Notes: generated by a model from the sequence alone, not told the origin. Positions 17,357 through 27,137 are shown, numbered from the stretch's first letter. The stretch: 64,000 bases of DNA from Poriferisodalis sp965215815 (GCF_965215815.1 NZ_CBDCEO010000012.1:1674001-1738000), one strand, 5' to 3'. Numbers and translations are program-made.

Positions 17357-18274
17357 CTAGGTGCCTTGGCGGGAGCTGTCACGATCCAGGTGGTGGTCTT
17401 CGGTGCAGTCGGCCTCGGAGCGCTCGAGCTGCAACGTGAGATGCGAGATGCCGTGCCGATCCTTCGCAATCGCCCTGAGATCGCTGAGCAACCTGTCGGC
17501 ATCGGCGCCGAGTTCGGGATCGGTGACCACATGGGCGCTCATCTGCACGTAGCCCGACGTCACCATGCGCACGTGGATGTCATGCATCACCGTCACACCC
17601 GCCACTTCCTCCATGTCCGAGCAGAGCGCATCCATGTCGAGACCAGAGGGCACGCCGTCGATCAGCACCTCGAACACCGACGTAGCGAGCTTCCACGAGC
17701 TGATCACCACGAGCACCACGATCACAATGCTCAGCGCGGGGTCGACCCACCACCAGCCGGTCAGCAGGATGATCGCTGCCGACACGATCACAGCGACTGA
17801 AACCAAGAGGTCGGCGAGCACGTGGCGGAACGCCGCCTCCATGTTGAGGCTGCGGGTCGATCCGGAGCGCAACAGCAGGGCCGCTACGGCATTGATGACG
17901 AGCGCGATGCCGCCGATCACCAGCACCCAGCCCGCTGCGATCTCAACAGGGTTGCCCCGAAGACCGTCCAGGAAACGCAGTGCCGCCTTCCAGCCGATCC
18001 ACACAGCCACCGCCCACAGCGCAACTGCGTTAACCGCCGCCGCCAGCACTTCGGCACGCTCCAAGCCGAAGGTGCGCTTGACCGAGGCCGGCTGGCGTGC
18101 CGCCCAGGAGGCCAGCAGGGCCAGTCCGATGGCAGCGCTGTCGGTAAAGGCGTGTCCGGCGTCGGCAAGCAGCGCCAAGCTCCCCGACAGTGCGGCGCCG
18201 ACAATCTCGAACCCCGCAATGGCGAGCGTCAGCGCAAACGCCACCGTCAGTCGGCGACGGGACACTTCGCGCAA
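17357..18274 (-). CDS. Cation diffusion facilitator, Zn/Co/Cd efflux (CzcD-type)
   Basis: A 305-residue CDF protein with about six membrane spans. TM2 carries ADAGHAFTDS and TM5 has a matching His/Asp site near LLVSVAVIVSAA, forming the metal path. A cytoplasmic C-terminal domain of about 100 residues follows. The start is TTG at 18274 or GTG at 18265. It lies downstream of the Zur-like regulator on the same strand, in a zinc locus, so zinc efflux is the likely role. Confidence 0.88.
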   Translation of the reverse strand: MREVSRRRLTVAFALTLAIAGFEIVGAALSGSLALLADAGHAFTDSAAIGLALLASWAARQPASVKRTFGLERAEVLAAAVNAVALWAVAVWIGWKAALRFLDGLRGNPVEIAAGWVLVIGGIALVINAVAALLLRSGSTRSLNMEAAFRHVLADLLVSVAVIVSAAIILLTGWWWVDPALSIVIVVLVVISSWKLATSVFEVLIDGVPSGLDMDALCSDMEEVAGVTVMHDIHVRMVTSGYVQMSAHVVTDPELGADADRLLSDLRAIAKDRHGISHLTLQLERSEADCTEDHHLDRDSSRQGT

Positions 18275-18373
18275 GTCGTGTTGATGCTGCTGAGAGATGC
18301 GTTTCAGCCTATGACAGGAGTGCTGAATTGCCGGGCACGGGCCTGGTTGTGACGCAGTGCGGTGGGTTCAGCC

Positions 18374-18991
18374 TCAGCGGTCAGATTCGCAGTCGCCACA
18401 CCGTCCATAGAGGTCCAGGTTGTGACGCACTGGCGTAAAGCCTGATTCGTGCGCGGCGGCAGCGAGCGCATCGTCGATGCGGGCCTCGGTCTCACTGTCC
18501 AGTTCGATGTCGGAGATCGCTCCACAGCTCACGCAGATCAGGTGATGGTGATGGCCCAGCAGTGATTCGGCCAGCTCGAAGTAGGCACGCTCGCCTCCGG
18601 TCTCGAGGCGCTGCACCACCCCGCATCGCTCGAGAGCCTCCAGATTTCGATACGCCGTGCTGCGGGCCAGATCGGGTGCCATCGACTCGATGTCGGGGAG
18701 CCGAACCGGCCTGGCCGCACGCGCCAGTGCTTCCACCAGTCGCCGCCGGCCGTCGGTGTAGCGCTGATCGGCTTCTCGCAGTCGCGACGCCACACTGTCG
18801 TGCAACTCGCCGAGATCCCTCGACCACGTGTCGGCTTCATTGGGCTGCTTGGTCACGGCCGCTTTCGCGGACTGCTCTGTCACGGCCGCGTCCGCGGACT
18901 GCTTCACTACGGCCGCGTCCGCGGACTGCTTCACTACGGCCGCGTCCGCGGACTGCTTCACTACGGCCGCGTCCGCGGCCCGAGCGACCAC
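18374..18991 (-). CDS. zur: Fur-family regulator, probably Zur, with repeat N-terminus
   Basis: A 205-residue Fur-family protein. The core has the winged helix (SMAPDLARSTAYRNLEALE), the metal-site cluster HHHHLICVSCG and a second CGDC pair near the C-terminus for structural zinc. It adds an unusual N-terminal tail of about 50 residues built of nine-residue units such as VVKQSADAA, encoded by a 27-bp minisatellite. The GTG start at 18991 overlaps the end of znuC by 31 bp. The overlap with znuC and the Zur-like operator upstream make zinc regulation much more likely than iron regulation. Confidence 0.85.
   Translation of the reverse strand: MVARAADAAVVKQSADAAVVKQSADAAVVKQSADAAVTEQSAKAAVTKQPNEADTWSRDLGELHDSVASRLREADQRYTDGRRRLVEALARAARPVRLPDIESMAPDLARSTAYRNLEALERCGVVQRLETGGERAYFELAESLLGHHHHLICVSCGAISDIELDSETEARIDDALAAAAHESGFTPVRHNLDLYGRCGDCESDR
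18843..18977. repeat. 27-bp tandem minisatellite in zur (5 units)
   Basis: Three identical units start at 18897, 18924 and 18951, and two diverged ones at 18870 and 18843. The unit contains GGCCGCGTCCGCG. It is a multiple of three, so it encodes in-frame nine-residue repeats at the N-terminus of the Zur-like protein. The last unit overlaps the znuC stop codon. Confidence 0.92.
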
Positions 18992-19791
18992 ACCGCTTCT
19001 CCAGCGATCTGGCTCGCGCGGCCGAAGTCGGCGTCGCGGGCGTGCCCGGGCTCCTCCAGAACGAGCAGCGACGACATGTCATCGCCCTCGCCGAATTCCA
19101 GCCGGGTCACTGCGTTGGCACCGAACGCGGCGGCCATGTTCTCTTCGTTGAGCACCTGTTCGGGCGTGCCGTCTGCGAGCACAGCGCCCTTGAGCAGCAC
19201 GATCCGTTCGCACAAACGGGCCTCGCTGAGGTGATGCGTCGAGAGCACCACCAGCTTGTTGCGCATCCGCTCGGCATCGACGACTTCAAGGACAATGTCC
19301 TGGCTCGGGATGTCGAGGCCCGTGATGGGTTCGTCAAGCAGCAAGCAGTCCGATTGAGATGCCAGGGCAGACGCAATCAGGACGCGCTGGCGCTGCCCAC
19401 CCGAGAGCTGACCGAACGACCTCCTCCGCAGATCTGCCACCTTCAATCGCTCGGCTGCCACGTCCATCGCATCACAATCGACCTTGCGCATACGGCCGAG
19501 CAGACCCCGTTCGCGGAATCGCCCGATCATCAGCACCTCATTCACCGTCATGGGCATGAACGCGTGTGGGCTGTGGTGCTGGCTGACGTAGCCGACCGTG
19601 ATCTCATAGTCCTTGCGAATGGCGCCTGAGGTCGGTGCAAGCAGGCCACCGAGCAGCCGCAGCAGCGTCGTCTTGCCCGAGCCGTTCGAGCCCATCAGGG
19701 CCACCGCAGCGCCCGAATCGAACCTCATCGAGTCGATGCCGAGGACCTGCCGGTTGCCGAAGGACACCTTGACGTCATTGAGCGTGAACAT
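18961..19791 (-). CDS. znuC: Zinc ABC transporter ATPase ZnuC
   Basis: An ABC ATPase with Walker A GSNGSGKTT, signature LSGGQRQR, Walker B CLLLDEPITGLD and the switch histidine in STHH. The C-terminal 30 residues run into the beginning of the zur repeat. ATG 19791 is chosen because homology starts at MFTLNDVKVSFG and a GAGTGAGG lies upstream; GTG 19809 is the alternative. It is divergent to znuA with a shared operator, so it powers zinc uptake with ZnuA and ZnuB. Confidence 0.9.
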   Translation of the reverse strand: MFTLNDVKVSFGNRQVLGIDSMRFDSGAAVALMGSNGSGKTTLLRLLGGLLAPTSGAIRKDYEITVGYVSQHHSPHAFMPMTVNEVLMIGRFRERGLLGRMRKVDCDAMDVAAERLKVADLRRRSFGQLSGGQRQRVLIASALASQSDCLLLDEPITGLDIPSQDIVLEVVDAERMRNKLVVLSTHHLSEARLCERIVLLKGAVLADGTPEQVLNEENMAAAFGANAVTRLEFGEGDDMSSLLVLEEPGHARDADFGRASQIAGEAVWSLGPRTRP

Positions 19792-19847
19792 CGCAGCGTC
19801 GTACCTCACTCATCATCTGCTCGCCCATCCGGTCACCGGATTGAAGA

Positions 19848-19862
19848 TGAGAATGAGTCTCA
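19848..19862. promoter_or_regulatory. Zur-type operator between znuC and znuA
   Basis: TGAGAATGAGTCTCA is a 7-1-7 near-palindrome (one mismatch between the arms) close to the actinobacterial Zur box consensus TGAAAATGATTTTCA. It lies 56 bp upstream of znuC and 26 bp upstream of the znuA start, so one site could repress both divergent transcripts when zinc is plentiful. Confidence 0.78.
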
Positions 19863-19888
19863 CTATAGTCACGGCGGTGCAGCGGTCC

Positions 19889-21028
19889 ATGAGTGCTTCC
19901 ATGCGTCCCCGCGAGCAGGTGTCGCCTCCGCTTCGCTCCAGTGGCTCTGGCCGCCGTCGACGGCGCCAGGCCACCCGTTTCGCGGTGCTGATCTGTTCTG
20001 GAGCCCTGCTTGTCGCTGCGTGCGCGGGCGACGATGCGACTGGTTCCGGCGCCGATGCTGGCACTGATTCGGGCACTGGCTCCGGCGTTGATTCCGGCGC
20101 TGATTCCGGCGTCCCCACGGTGGTGACGTCCATGAGCATCTGGGCCGATGTCGTGGAGAACGTCACCTGCAACGGCCTCGTTCAGGTCGAATCTCTCGCG
20201 CCGCCCGGCGTCGATACACACACATACGAACCGTCGCTGCGAGATCGCGCCAAGATGGATGATGCGAGCATCATCGTGGTCAACGGTCAGGGGCTCGAAG
20301 CCACGCTCGAGGACACCCTTGATGTCGTAGCCGCAGACGGAACGCCCGTGTTCGTCATCGGCGACCACATCGATCTTCTCACTGCCGCCGACAGCGAAGA
20401 TGACCAGGCCGACGATCGCCCCGACGACGAATCAGACGAGCACGCCGATGCGGCGGACGCTCACGGCCACGACCACGAAGGCGGTGCCGACCCGCACATC
20501 TGGTTCGATCCCGTGCGGATCTCGGGCACCCTCGATGAGCTCGCCGACACCATCGCTGAGGCAACTGGGCTGCCTGAAGCCGAACTTGCGGCCTGCACGC
20601 AGGATTACAAGGACGCATTGCACGACGCCCACACCGACATCGTCGATCTCGTCGAGAGTCTGGCGCCCGAACAGCGCGTGCTGGTCACCAACCACGACTC
20701 GCTCCGCTATTTCGCCGACAGGTACGGCTTCCGGGTAGTGGGCACCGTGATTCCGGCCGCGACCACAGCAGCGCAAGCCAGCATCGCTCGTCTTGAAGAG
20801 CTGGCGCACGTCATCGATCACGAAGGCGTCGTGGCCATCTTCGGCGATACAACTCATGCGTCGGCCACGCTTGAGGAATTGGCTTCACAGGCCGGCGTCG
20901 CGGTGGTGAGCTTGAACACCGACAGCCTCGGACCCGCCCGCAGCGCGCACAGCACCTACATCGGATTGCTGACGACCAACGCCGAAGTCATCGTCGCTGC
21001 ACTGCAGTCGGGCGGCAAAGAGCAGTGA
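19889..21028 (+). CDS. znuA: Zinc-binding lipoprotein ZnuA (ABC solute-binding protein)
   Basis: A metal-binding receptor with a lipoprotein signal (SGALLVAACAGDD), a low-complexity linker rich in Asp, Ser and Gly, and the cluster 9 solute-binding fold. Zinc-binding features are THTYEP, the His/Asp-rich loop DAHGHDHEGGADPHIWFDP and VTNHDSLRYFADRYG. It would deliver Zn2+ to ZnuB. Several starts are possible (GTG 19877, ATG 19889, ATG 19901). I chose 19889, which lies beyond the operator. The reading frame is open further upstream, but that part overlaps znuC antisense and lacks homology. Confidence 0.9.
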   Translation: MSASMRPREQVSPPLRSSGSGRRRRRQATRFAVLICSGALLVAACAGDDATGSGADAGTDSGTGSGVDSGADSGVPTVVTSMSIWADVVENVTCNGLVQVESLAPPGVDTHTYEPSLRDRAKMDDASIIVVNGQGLEATLEDTLDVVAADGTPVFVIGDHIDLLTAADSEDDQADDRPDDESDEHADAADAHGHDHEGGADPHIWFDPVRISGTLDELADTIAEATGLPEAELAACTQDYKDALHDAHTDIVDLVESLAPEQRVLVTNHDSLRYFADRYGFRVVGTVIPAATTAAQASIARLEELAHVIDHEGVVAIFGDTTHASATLEELASQAGVAVVSLNTDSLGPARSAHSTYIGLLTTNAEVIVAALQSGGKEQ

Positions 21029-21029
21029 T

Positions 21030-21941
21030 GTGGAATTCCTGACCGACCCGATCGCCTGGTGGATCGACCCATTTGTCGACAACATCTTCATGCGCAACGC
21101 GCTGTGGGCGGCGTTGCTCGCGGTGCTCACGACCTCGGTCGTCGGCACCTGGGTCGTGCTGCGCGGCATGACATTCCTGGGCGATGCCTTCGCACATGGG
21201 GTGCTGCCCGGCATCGCGCTCGCGTACATCATCGGTTTCAGCACCACCATCGGGGCGCTGGGTGCCGCGCTGCTGATCGTGGGCGGCATTCACCTGATCC
21301 GCAGTTTCTCGCCACTGTCGGAGGAAACCTCGATCGGGGTGCTGTTCGTGGGCTTCCTGGCACTCGCGGTGGTGATCATGTCCTCCGGCGCCGGCGCCTA
21401 CTCGGGCGATCTCACACGATTTCTCTTCGGCTCGATTACCGGAATCGACAACGACGATCTTCGCCGTCAGGCCATTGCTGCGGCAATCTCCGTCGGCACC
21501 GCTGTGCTCCTGCATCGGGCGCTGTTTGTGGCGACCTTTGACGAGGCGCAGGCGCAACTCGCAGGGATGCGGCCGAAGCTGGCGCATGCAGCGCTGTTGA
21601 CGCTGCTGGCGGTGGCCATCGTGTCGTCATTCGAGGCCGTCGGCAGTTTGCTCGTCTTCGCCTTCCTGGTGGCCCCGGCGGCGACAGCGAGCCTGCTGGT
21701 GCGACGTGTGCCACGCATCATGATGACCGCCGTCGGGCTCGGCGCTGTTGCGGCCTTGGTCGGCTTGCTGGTCAGCTACCACCACGACACGGCTGCGGGA
21801 GCCACGATGGCGCTCGCAACTGTCGTGATGCTGCTGGCGACTCTGCTTGTGACGGGCGTCATCAGGTCGCTGCGCCGCCCCCCGAGCAGCGACGAATCCC
21901 AAGACGCGCAGGACGAGCCTGCACACAACCACTCGGCTTGA
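21030..21941 (+). CDS. znuB: Zinc ABC transporter permease ZnuB
   Basis: A 303-residue integral membrane protein of the ABC-3 (manganese/zinc) family with about eight or nine helices. It shows the family stretch VVLRGMTFLGDAFAHGVLPG near residues 42-61 and LVFAFLVAPAATASLL near 210. The start is GTG at 21030, one base after the znuA stop, so the two genes are translationally linked. The C-terminus is a charged tail ending in histidines. Confidence 0.9.
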   Translation: MEFLTDPIAWWIDPFVDNIFMRNALWAALLAVLTTSVVGTWVVLRGMTFLGDAFAHGVLPGIALAYIIGFSTTIGALGAALLIVGGIHLIRSFSPLSEETSIGVLFVGFLALAVVIMSSGAGAYSGDLTRFLFGSITGIDNDDLRRQAIAAAISVGTAVLLHRALFVATFDEAQAQLAGMRPKLAHAALLTLLAVAIVSSFEAVGSLLVFAFLVAPAATASLLVRRVPRIMMTAVGLGAVAALVGLLVSYHHDTAAGATMALATVVMLLATLLVTGVIRSLRRPPSSDESQDAQDEPAHNHSA

Positions 21942-21959
21942 GCAGCGCTGAGATCGGCG

Positions 21960-22844
21960 CTATTGCTCTGCGTCGGTGAAGCTCGCCCGCACGGTCGGGT
22001 TCTCGAGGTTGGCGAGCTGCTGATTGCGGTGATTGACGTCGGCGAGCAGCTCAGGATGGGACAGCACCCAGAAGCGTCGCTCGTACATCGCCTCGATCAC
22101 CTTGGCAGCAACCTCGGAGGGGTCCATTCCCCGTTCCAGCGCCGCCGCGATGTTGGCGTTGCGCCGGCGGGCGTCGGCGGTCTCGGTGCGAGCCTCGCCC
22201 GCGGGACGCTCCCGCCGCTGCCGGCGCAGCTCTTCAGGGCGGTTCCGCTGCGCGGTCGCGATGTTGGTGCGCACCACGCCAGGGCACAGCACCGACACCC
22301 CCACGTCCGCGTTGCGGTCACGCTGCATTTCGAGGTGCAGCGTCTCCATGATCGCCACCACGCCGTACTTGGCTGCGTTGTAGGGGCCGAGCCCCGGCAC
22401 CGACATGAGTCCCGCCACCGAGGCGGTGCTCACGATGTGCGACTCGGGAGCCTCGATGAGATGCGGCAGGAAGTGATGGACCCCGTGGATCACGCCCCAC
22501 AGGCACACGTCCACCACCCACTTCCAGTCGACGAGCTGCTGATTGCGGATCAGCCCTCCCCCGCCGACACCAGCGTTGTTGCACACCATGTGCACGGCGC
22601 CGAAGCGGTCGATGGTCGCCTGCGCAAGTGCCCCCACCGAGTCGGCATCGGTCACGTCGGTGATGACACCGAGCGCCTCCACACCGTGGGCCGCGACCTC
22701 GGCTTCGGCTGCCCGCAGCGGGCCCTCTTCGATATCGGCCAGCACCACGTTGGCGCCCTCGCCGGCAAAGCCCAGCGCCAGCGCCTTGCCGATTCCCGAC
22801 GCCGCGCCCGTCACCACCGCGACGCGTCCCTGCATGGTCTCCAT
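21960..22844 (-). CDS. SDR family oxidoreductase
   Basis: A classical short-chain dehydrogenase. It has the nucleotide motif TGAASGIG at residues 12-19, NNAG near 89, the catalytic Ser in STASVAGL and YNAAK near 154-158. It is 294 residues long because of a charged C-terminal extension. The protein catalyses an NAD(P)-dependent alcohol/ketone interconversion; the substrate is not evident. It is convergent with znuB. Confidence 0.88.
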   Translation of the reverse strand: METMQGRVAVVTGAASGIGKALALGFAGEGANVVLADIEEGPLRAAEAEVAAHGVEALGVITDVTDADSVGALAQATIDRFGAVHMVCNNAGVGGGGLIRNQQLVDWKWVVDVCLWGVIHGVHHFLPHLIEAPESHIVSTASVAGLMSVPGLGPYNAAKYGVVAIMETLHLEMQRDRNADVGVSVLCPGVVRTNIATAQRNRPEELRRQRRERPAGEARTETADARRRNANIAAALERGMDPSEVAAKVIEAMYERRFWVLSHPELLADVNHRNQQLANLENPTVRASFTDAEQ

Positions 22845-22928
22845 GGCTGTGCCCCCCTCTGCGAGCCGTGTATGGCCAGCCCGAACAGTACGGGCTGCGA
22901 TGTCCGCAGCGCCGAGACGAAGTACGAG

Positions 22929-24065
22929 CTAGGAGTTGAGCTGGTCGAAGCGGTCCATCACGTCGAGATACTCGCTGATCATCTCTTCCACGACCCTCGT
23001 GGCCGAGATCGACTCGTTCAGCTGCCCGACTACCTGGCCGACGAAGTAGTTGGCCAGCTCGACTGCGCCCTTGTTGGACGGGTTCATCGCAGCCCGGTCG
23101 ATACGGCGGCTGGCTGCGCCGATGAGCATCGGCTGCAGCGGCATGGGCAGCGTCCCCGGTGAGTTCTCGCTTTCCCATTCGTCGGTCCACGCTGAGCGAA
23201 GCTGGCGAGCCGGCTTGCCAGTGCGCGAACGTGACCGCAGCGTGTCCGACGAGCCGGCGGCCAGGAACTTCTCCTTCACGACCGGGTGCGTCTCGGCTTC
23301 CTGAGTGGTGAGCCACACCGAACCGCACCACACGCCTTGCGCGCCGAGCGCCAGCGCTGCCGCGACCTGGCGACCGTTGCCGATGCCGCCTGCGGCCAGA
23401 ACGGGCACCGGGGCAATGGCGTCGACCACCTCGGGCACCAGCACCATCGTGGCGATGTCGCCCGTGTGGCCGCCGGCCTCATGGCCTTGCGCGATGACGA
23501 TGTCGACGCCTACGGCAACGTGCCGCTCAGCGTGGACCTTCTTGCCGGCTAGCGCTCCCACCAGCACGTCGTTGTCGTGCGCCCGCTGGATCATGTCGGG
23601 AGGCGGCGGGCCGAGCGCGTTCACTGCCAGCCGGATCGGGTACGAGAAGGCCACGTCCATGAGCGGGACGGCCTGCGCATAGGTCATCGGCGGCTCGGAG
23701 TCGCCAGCGATTGCGCCGGGCCGGTCGTCTGCGGGCAACGGCGGAACGTCGTAGCGCTCCATCATGTCGTCGAGGAACTGGCGGTGCTGCGGCGGGATCA
23801 TCGCCTTGAGGTCCTTCACCGACAGCTCGCCCTCGGTCTTGCCTTCGTACTTGGCCGGGACGATGATGTCCACGCCGAAGGGCCGGCCGCCCACCTCGTC
23901 GACGATCCATCCCATGTCGATGTCGAGCTGCTCAGGCGTGTGGCCCGCTGCACCGAGCACGCCGAAGCCGCCCGCCTTGGTCACTGCCGCCACCACGTCC
24001 CGGCAATGGGTGAATGCGACGATCGGAACGTCGCAGCCCAGCGTCTCGCACAAAGGTGTCTTCAT
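22929..24065 (-). CDS. Nitronate monooxygenase-like flavin oxidoreductase
   Basis: The 378-residue TIM-barrel protein belongs to the 2-nitropropane dioxygenase/nitronate monooxygenase family. It has AGGFGVLGAAG near residues 31-41, QGHEAGGHTGD with the conserved histidines near 190-200 and the FMN phosphate loop PVLAAGGIGNG near 220-230. It likely uses FMN; in actinobacteria many members oxidise or reduce nitroalkanes or enoyl-type substrates. ATG 24065 is clear. Confidence 0.87.
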   Translation of the reverse strand: MKTPLCETLGCDVPIVAFTHCRDVVAAVTKAGGFGVLGAAGHTPEQLDIDMGWIVDEVGGRPFGVDIIVPAKYEGKTEGELSVKDLKAMIPPQHRQFLDDMMERYDVPPLPADDRPGAIAGDSEPPMTYAQAVPLMDVAFSYPIRLAVNALGPPPPDMIQRAHDNDVLVGALAGKKVHAERHVAVGVDIVIAQGHEAGGHTGDIATMVLVPEVVDAIAPVPVLAAGGIGNGRQVAAALALGAQGVWCGSVWLTTQEAETHPVVKEKFLAAGSSDTLRSRSRTGKPARQLRSAWTDEWESENSPGTLPMPLQPMLIGAASRRIDRAAMNPSNKGAVELANYFVGQVVGQLNESISATRVVEEMISEYLDVMDRFDQLNS

Positions 24066-24173
24066 GCCCCGAAACTACCGGCCTGAGCCAGAACGCACCG
24101 AGCCAGGACGCGCGCCGCCTCACGCGAAGGCAGGCCAGAATGGCCGATCGGCGTGCGGAGGGACAGGGGAAGC

Positions 24174-27116
24174 GTGAAGCTGCTGCGGCGAGAACCCCGC
24201 CATCTCACGCGAACGCTCGGCGCCGCCGTTGCCACGGCCATCGTGCTTGCCTCATGCTCAACGGCTGTCGACGAGCCGGCGGACATCGGAACTCCGCTCG
24301 AAACACCGCTCGCGCTGCCCGCCGATGCCAGCCCCATCGTGGCGGCGGCCCACGACTGCCTCGAGAACGGAGCGACGCACGAGCTACTGCCGCCCGACGA
24401 TGACACGATCCTGCGCACGCTGGAGAACGGCCTGACCTACTACGTCAGGCCGAACGACGCACCGGCGGGGCACCTGGACCTGCGCCTCGTTGTACGAGCC
24501 GGCGGGGCGCATGATCCCGTCGGCGCCGAGGGCACCGCGCACTTTGTCGAGCACATGCTCTTCAACGGCACCGAGTCATTCCCTCGAAACGAATTGAACG
24601 AGGCGCTCCGCGACATTGGGCTGGAGCTGGGTCCCGACGAGAACGCGTACACCACCTACGACTCAACCGTCTATTTCATGTCGATCACGACAAGTGGCAC
24701 TGAGCATCTCATCGACAAGCTGGACGTCCCATTCGAGATCTTGAGCGAGTGGGCCACCTCGGCGACCATCCTTCCCGACGACGTGAACGCCGAACGGGGG
24801 ATCGTGCGCAACGAGCTCGATCTGCGCGCCGGCAGCGCCGAAGGCCATGTGCGTCAGGCGATCGAGGACCTCATGTTCATCGGGACGCCCTTCGAGGCTG
24901 GACGTATCGGCGGCACGCACGCATCACTCAGCGCAATCACTCCGGGTCACCTTCTCGATTTCTACGCCACGTCGTACGTACCGCAGAACATGGCGGTCAT
25001 CGCCGTCGGGGATCTTGACGAGTCGGAGCTGCAAGACCTCGTCGAGCGCCACTTCGAGCGCTTGCCGTCGGGCCGACCGGTCCCAGCGTCGCAGCGTTGG
25101 CCAGCGTCGATTGCCCAGGTTCCTCAGTTCACCCACGCTGTGCATGCCGACGTGGGCGTCCCCTACGTCTCGATCAACTGGCAGACGCCGGCGTGGCGCC
25201 GGGGCACCGCATGCGGGGAGAGATTCCGGATCTTCGATCAGATCATTCACCGCATGCTCGATGCGCGCCTGTCTCGAGCACACGAAACCGGAACGCTCTC
25301 CCAGGCGAACGCGCCCGGTGTCGACCTGATGAACCCTGCGGCCCGAGTGCAGTACCACACGGCCGACGTTCAGGGTTCAGACCTGGCTCGGTCGACTGCC
25401 GATTTCTGGTCGGTCGTGCGCGGTACCGAGATGCACCCGTTCACCCGCGCCGAGCTAGAGCGAGCCGAAGCCAGCGTTCGTGCAGGAATCGAACGCGAAA
25501 CCGAAGGGGTCACGTGGCGGCACGATTCCAGCTACGAGGCAGACTTCACCGACCACTTCGTGCGGGGTGCCGACTTACGCGCTGCGGCTGACCGCTTGTC
25601 CAGCGCGACTGAGGTCCTCGACTCGATCTCCGCAGCAGAACTCAACGACTACCACCGGTGGGTCATGAGCCGAGTGGCCCCGATCGTCGTCGCTGCAGGT
25701 TCCGATGAGGCGAATCTGCCGCCGATCGGTGAACTCGAGTCCGCGATTGGAGCTGTCGCTCCCGCGGCGCCGCTGCCAGTGGACGAGACGGCGACCGCGT
25801 TCATGGATGCGCCGAATCCCGTTCCTCCGACCGGCTCTCAGACCATCGACATTGACGCATACGGCGGAACCACCGTGCGTCAATGGAGGTTCGCCAACGG
25901 CGCCCGCGTCGTGTTCGACGATGTTGGCTACGGCGGAGATTCCGTCCACGTCATGATCGAATCGCACGGCGGCACGTCGCTGCTGGACCCGGCTGATGCA
26001 GCCCTCGCAGCGTTTGCGCTCCAGGCAGTCGCCGCCAGCGGACTTGGCGACTTGTCGGCGTTTCAGGTGGCCGACTTGGTCGAGCAGTCCGGCATCATGC
26101 TGACACCGTTTGTCGAGCACACCACCGAGGGCTTTCTCGGCCAAGTCGAAAACTCCGGGCTCGAGGCGCTCTTCGCATACGTGCATCTGCTGCTCACCGA
26201 ACCGCGGGTCAGCGAAGGGCCGGCTCGCGCCGCCCAACAGAACGCTCGCAACGCAGCAGCGGAAGCAGAATCGTCAGCGGTGCGTGTAGCGCAGGCGGCC
26301 TATGCCACGGCGCGCTTCGGCGACAGCGAGTACTTCTGGCCGCTTCCGGCAGCGGACCAGATCGACATGATGACGGCGGACAGGCTGCTGGGGCTCTACA
26401 CCGAGCGCTTCGTGGGTGTCGACGACCTGACACTTGCGATCGTGGGAGACGTTCCTTCCGACGACGTCGCAGATCTTGCCGCTCGTTACATCGGCTCGCT
26501 GCCCACCCGCCCCGCCGATGCCGGGGTCGACCGAAGACCGCCGCATCCGCAGGGCGTGCGACGGATCGAAGTTCACGCCGATACTGCTGCCGAATCGGGA
26601 CTCGACTACTACTTCGAACTGCCTCGGTCCGTGAGCCCAGAGCTTGTCGCGACGGCCGATGTCCTCGCCGCAACGCTGAACGAACATCTCGTTCAGCGCG
26701 TTCGCGAAGACCTCGGACAGACCTACTCAGTTCAGGTATTCATCGTTCCTCTGTACGAGCCGGAACCGAGACTGTGGTCATACATATCTGCGTCCGGCCC
26801 TGGTGACGCGCTCCCCGAGATTGAACGGCGGATCCACGAGACCATCGAGCATGTCTCGACGGCTGGCCCGAGTGCGTCGGACCTCGATCAAGCGATCAGC
26901 ATCGTGACGAACGACGCACACTTCGGCGGCCGTTTGTGGCGCCCGTACCTGCTGCAGATGCGACGGGTCGTCGGCGATGAGAACTTGCCCACCGCGTCGC
27001 GCATCGAACGGGCTGCCACAAACGTCACCGCCTCGGATGTGCGGGACTTGGCGCGCTCGCTGTTCGGCAGCGGCCAGCGAATCGAGATCGTCCGGGTCCC
27101 ACCAGCGGCGAATTGA
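24174..27116 (+). CDS. M16 family zinc metallopeptidase, lipoprotein
   Basis: A large (about 980 residues) insulinase-type peptidase. The inverted zinc motif HFVEH lies near residue 123 in TAHFVEHMLFNG, and the third ligand is the glutamate in GIVRNELD. Two M16 halves are present; the second lacks HxxEH, as is normal. The N-terminus ends in a lipobox (IVLASCSTA), so the enzyme is anchored outside the cytoplasmic membrane. I chose GTG 24174, preceded by AGGGGAAG, over GTG 24153. It stands alone. Confidence 0.9.
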   Translation: MKLLRREPRHLTRTLGAAVATAIVLASCSTAVDEPADIGTPLETPLALPADASPIVAAAHDCLENGATHELLPPDDDTILRTLENGLTYYVRPNDAPAGHLDLRLVVRAGGAHDPVGAEGTAHFVEHMLFNGTESFPRNELNEALRDIGLELGPDENAYTTYDSTVYFMSITTSGTEHLIDKLDVPFEILSEWATSATILPDDVNAERGIVRNELDLRAGSAEGHVRQAIEDLMFIGTPFEAGRIGGTHASLSAITPGHLLDFYATSYVPQNMAVIAVGDLDESELQDLVERHFERLPSGRPVPASQRWPASIAQVPQFTHAVHADVGVPYVSINWQTPAWRRGTACGERFRIFDQIIHRMLDARLSRAHETGTLSQANAPGVDLMNPAARVQYHTADVQGSDLARSTADFWSVVRGTEMHPFTRAELERAEASVRAGIERETEGVTWRHDSSYEADFTDHFVRGADLRAAADRLSSATEVLDSISAAELNDYHRWVMSRVAPIVVAAGSDEANLPPIGELESAIGAVAPAAPLPVDETATAFMDAPNPVPPTGSQTIDIDAYGGTTVRQWRFANGARVVFDDVGYGGDSVHVMIESHGGTSLLDPADAALAAFALQAVAASGLGDLSAFQVADLVEQSGIMLTPFVEHTTEGFLGQVENSGLEALFAYVHLLLTEPRVSEGPARAAQQNARNAAAEAESSAVRVAQAAYATARFGDSEYFWPLPAADQIDMMTADRLLGLYTERFVGVDDLTLAIVGDVPSDDVADLAARYIGSLPTRPADAGVDRRPPHPQGVRRIEVHADTAAESGLDYYFELPRSVSPELVATADVLAATLNEHLVQRVREDLGQTYSVQVFIVPLYEPEPRLWSYISASGPGDALPEIERRIHETIEHVSTAGPSASDLDQAISIVTNDAHFGGRLWRPYLLQMRRVVGDENLPTASRIERAATNVTASDVRDLARSLFGSGQRIEIVRVPPAAN

Positions 27117-27137
27117 CGCTGCGGCTCCGGCAGTAGC

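Noticed and set aside
19613..19888. Longer N-terminus for ZnuA
   Set aside because: It would cross the Zur operator and znuC antisense; the signal peptide begins later.
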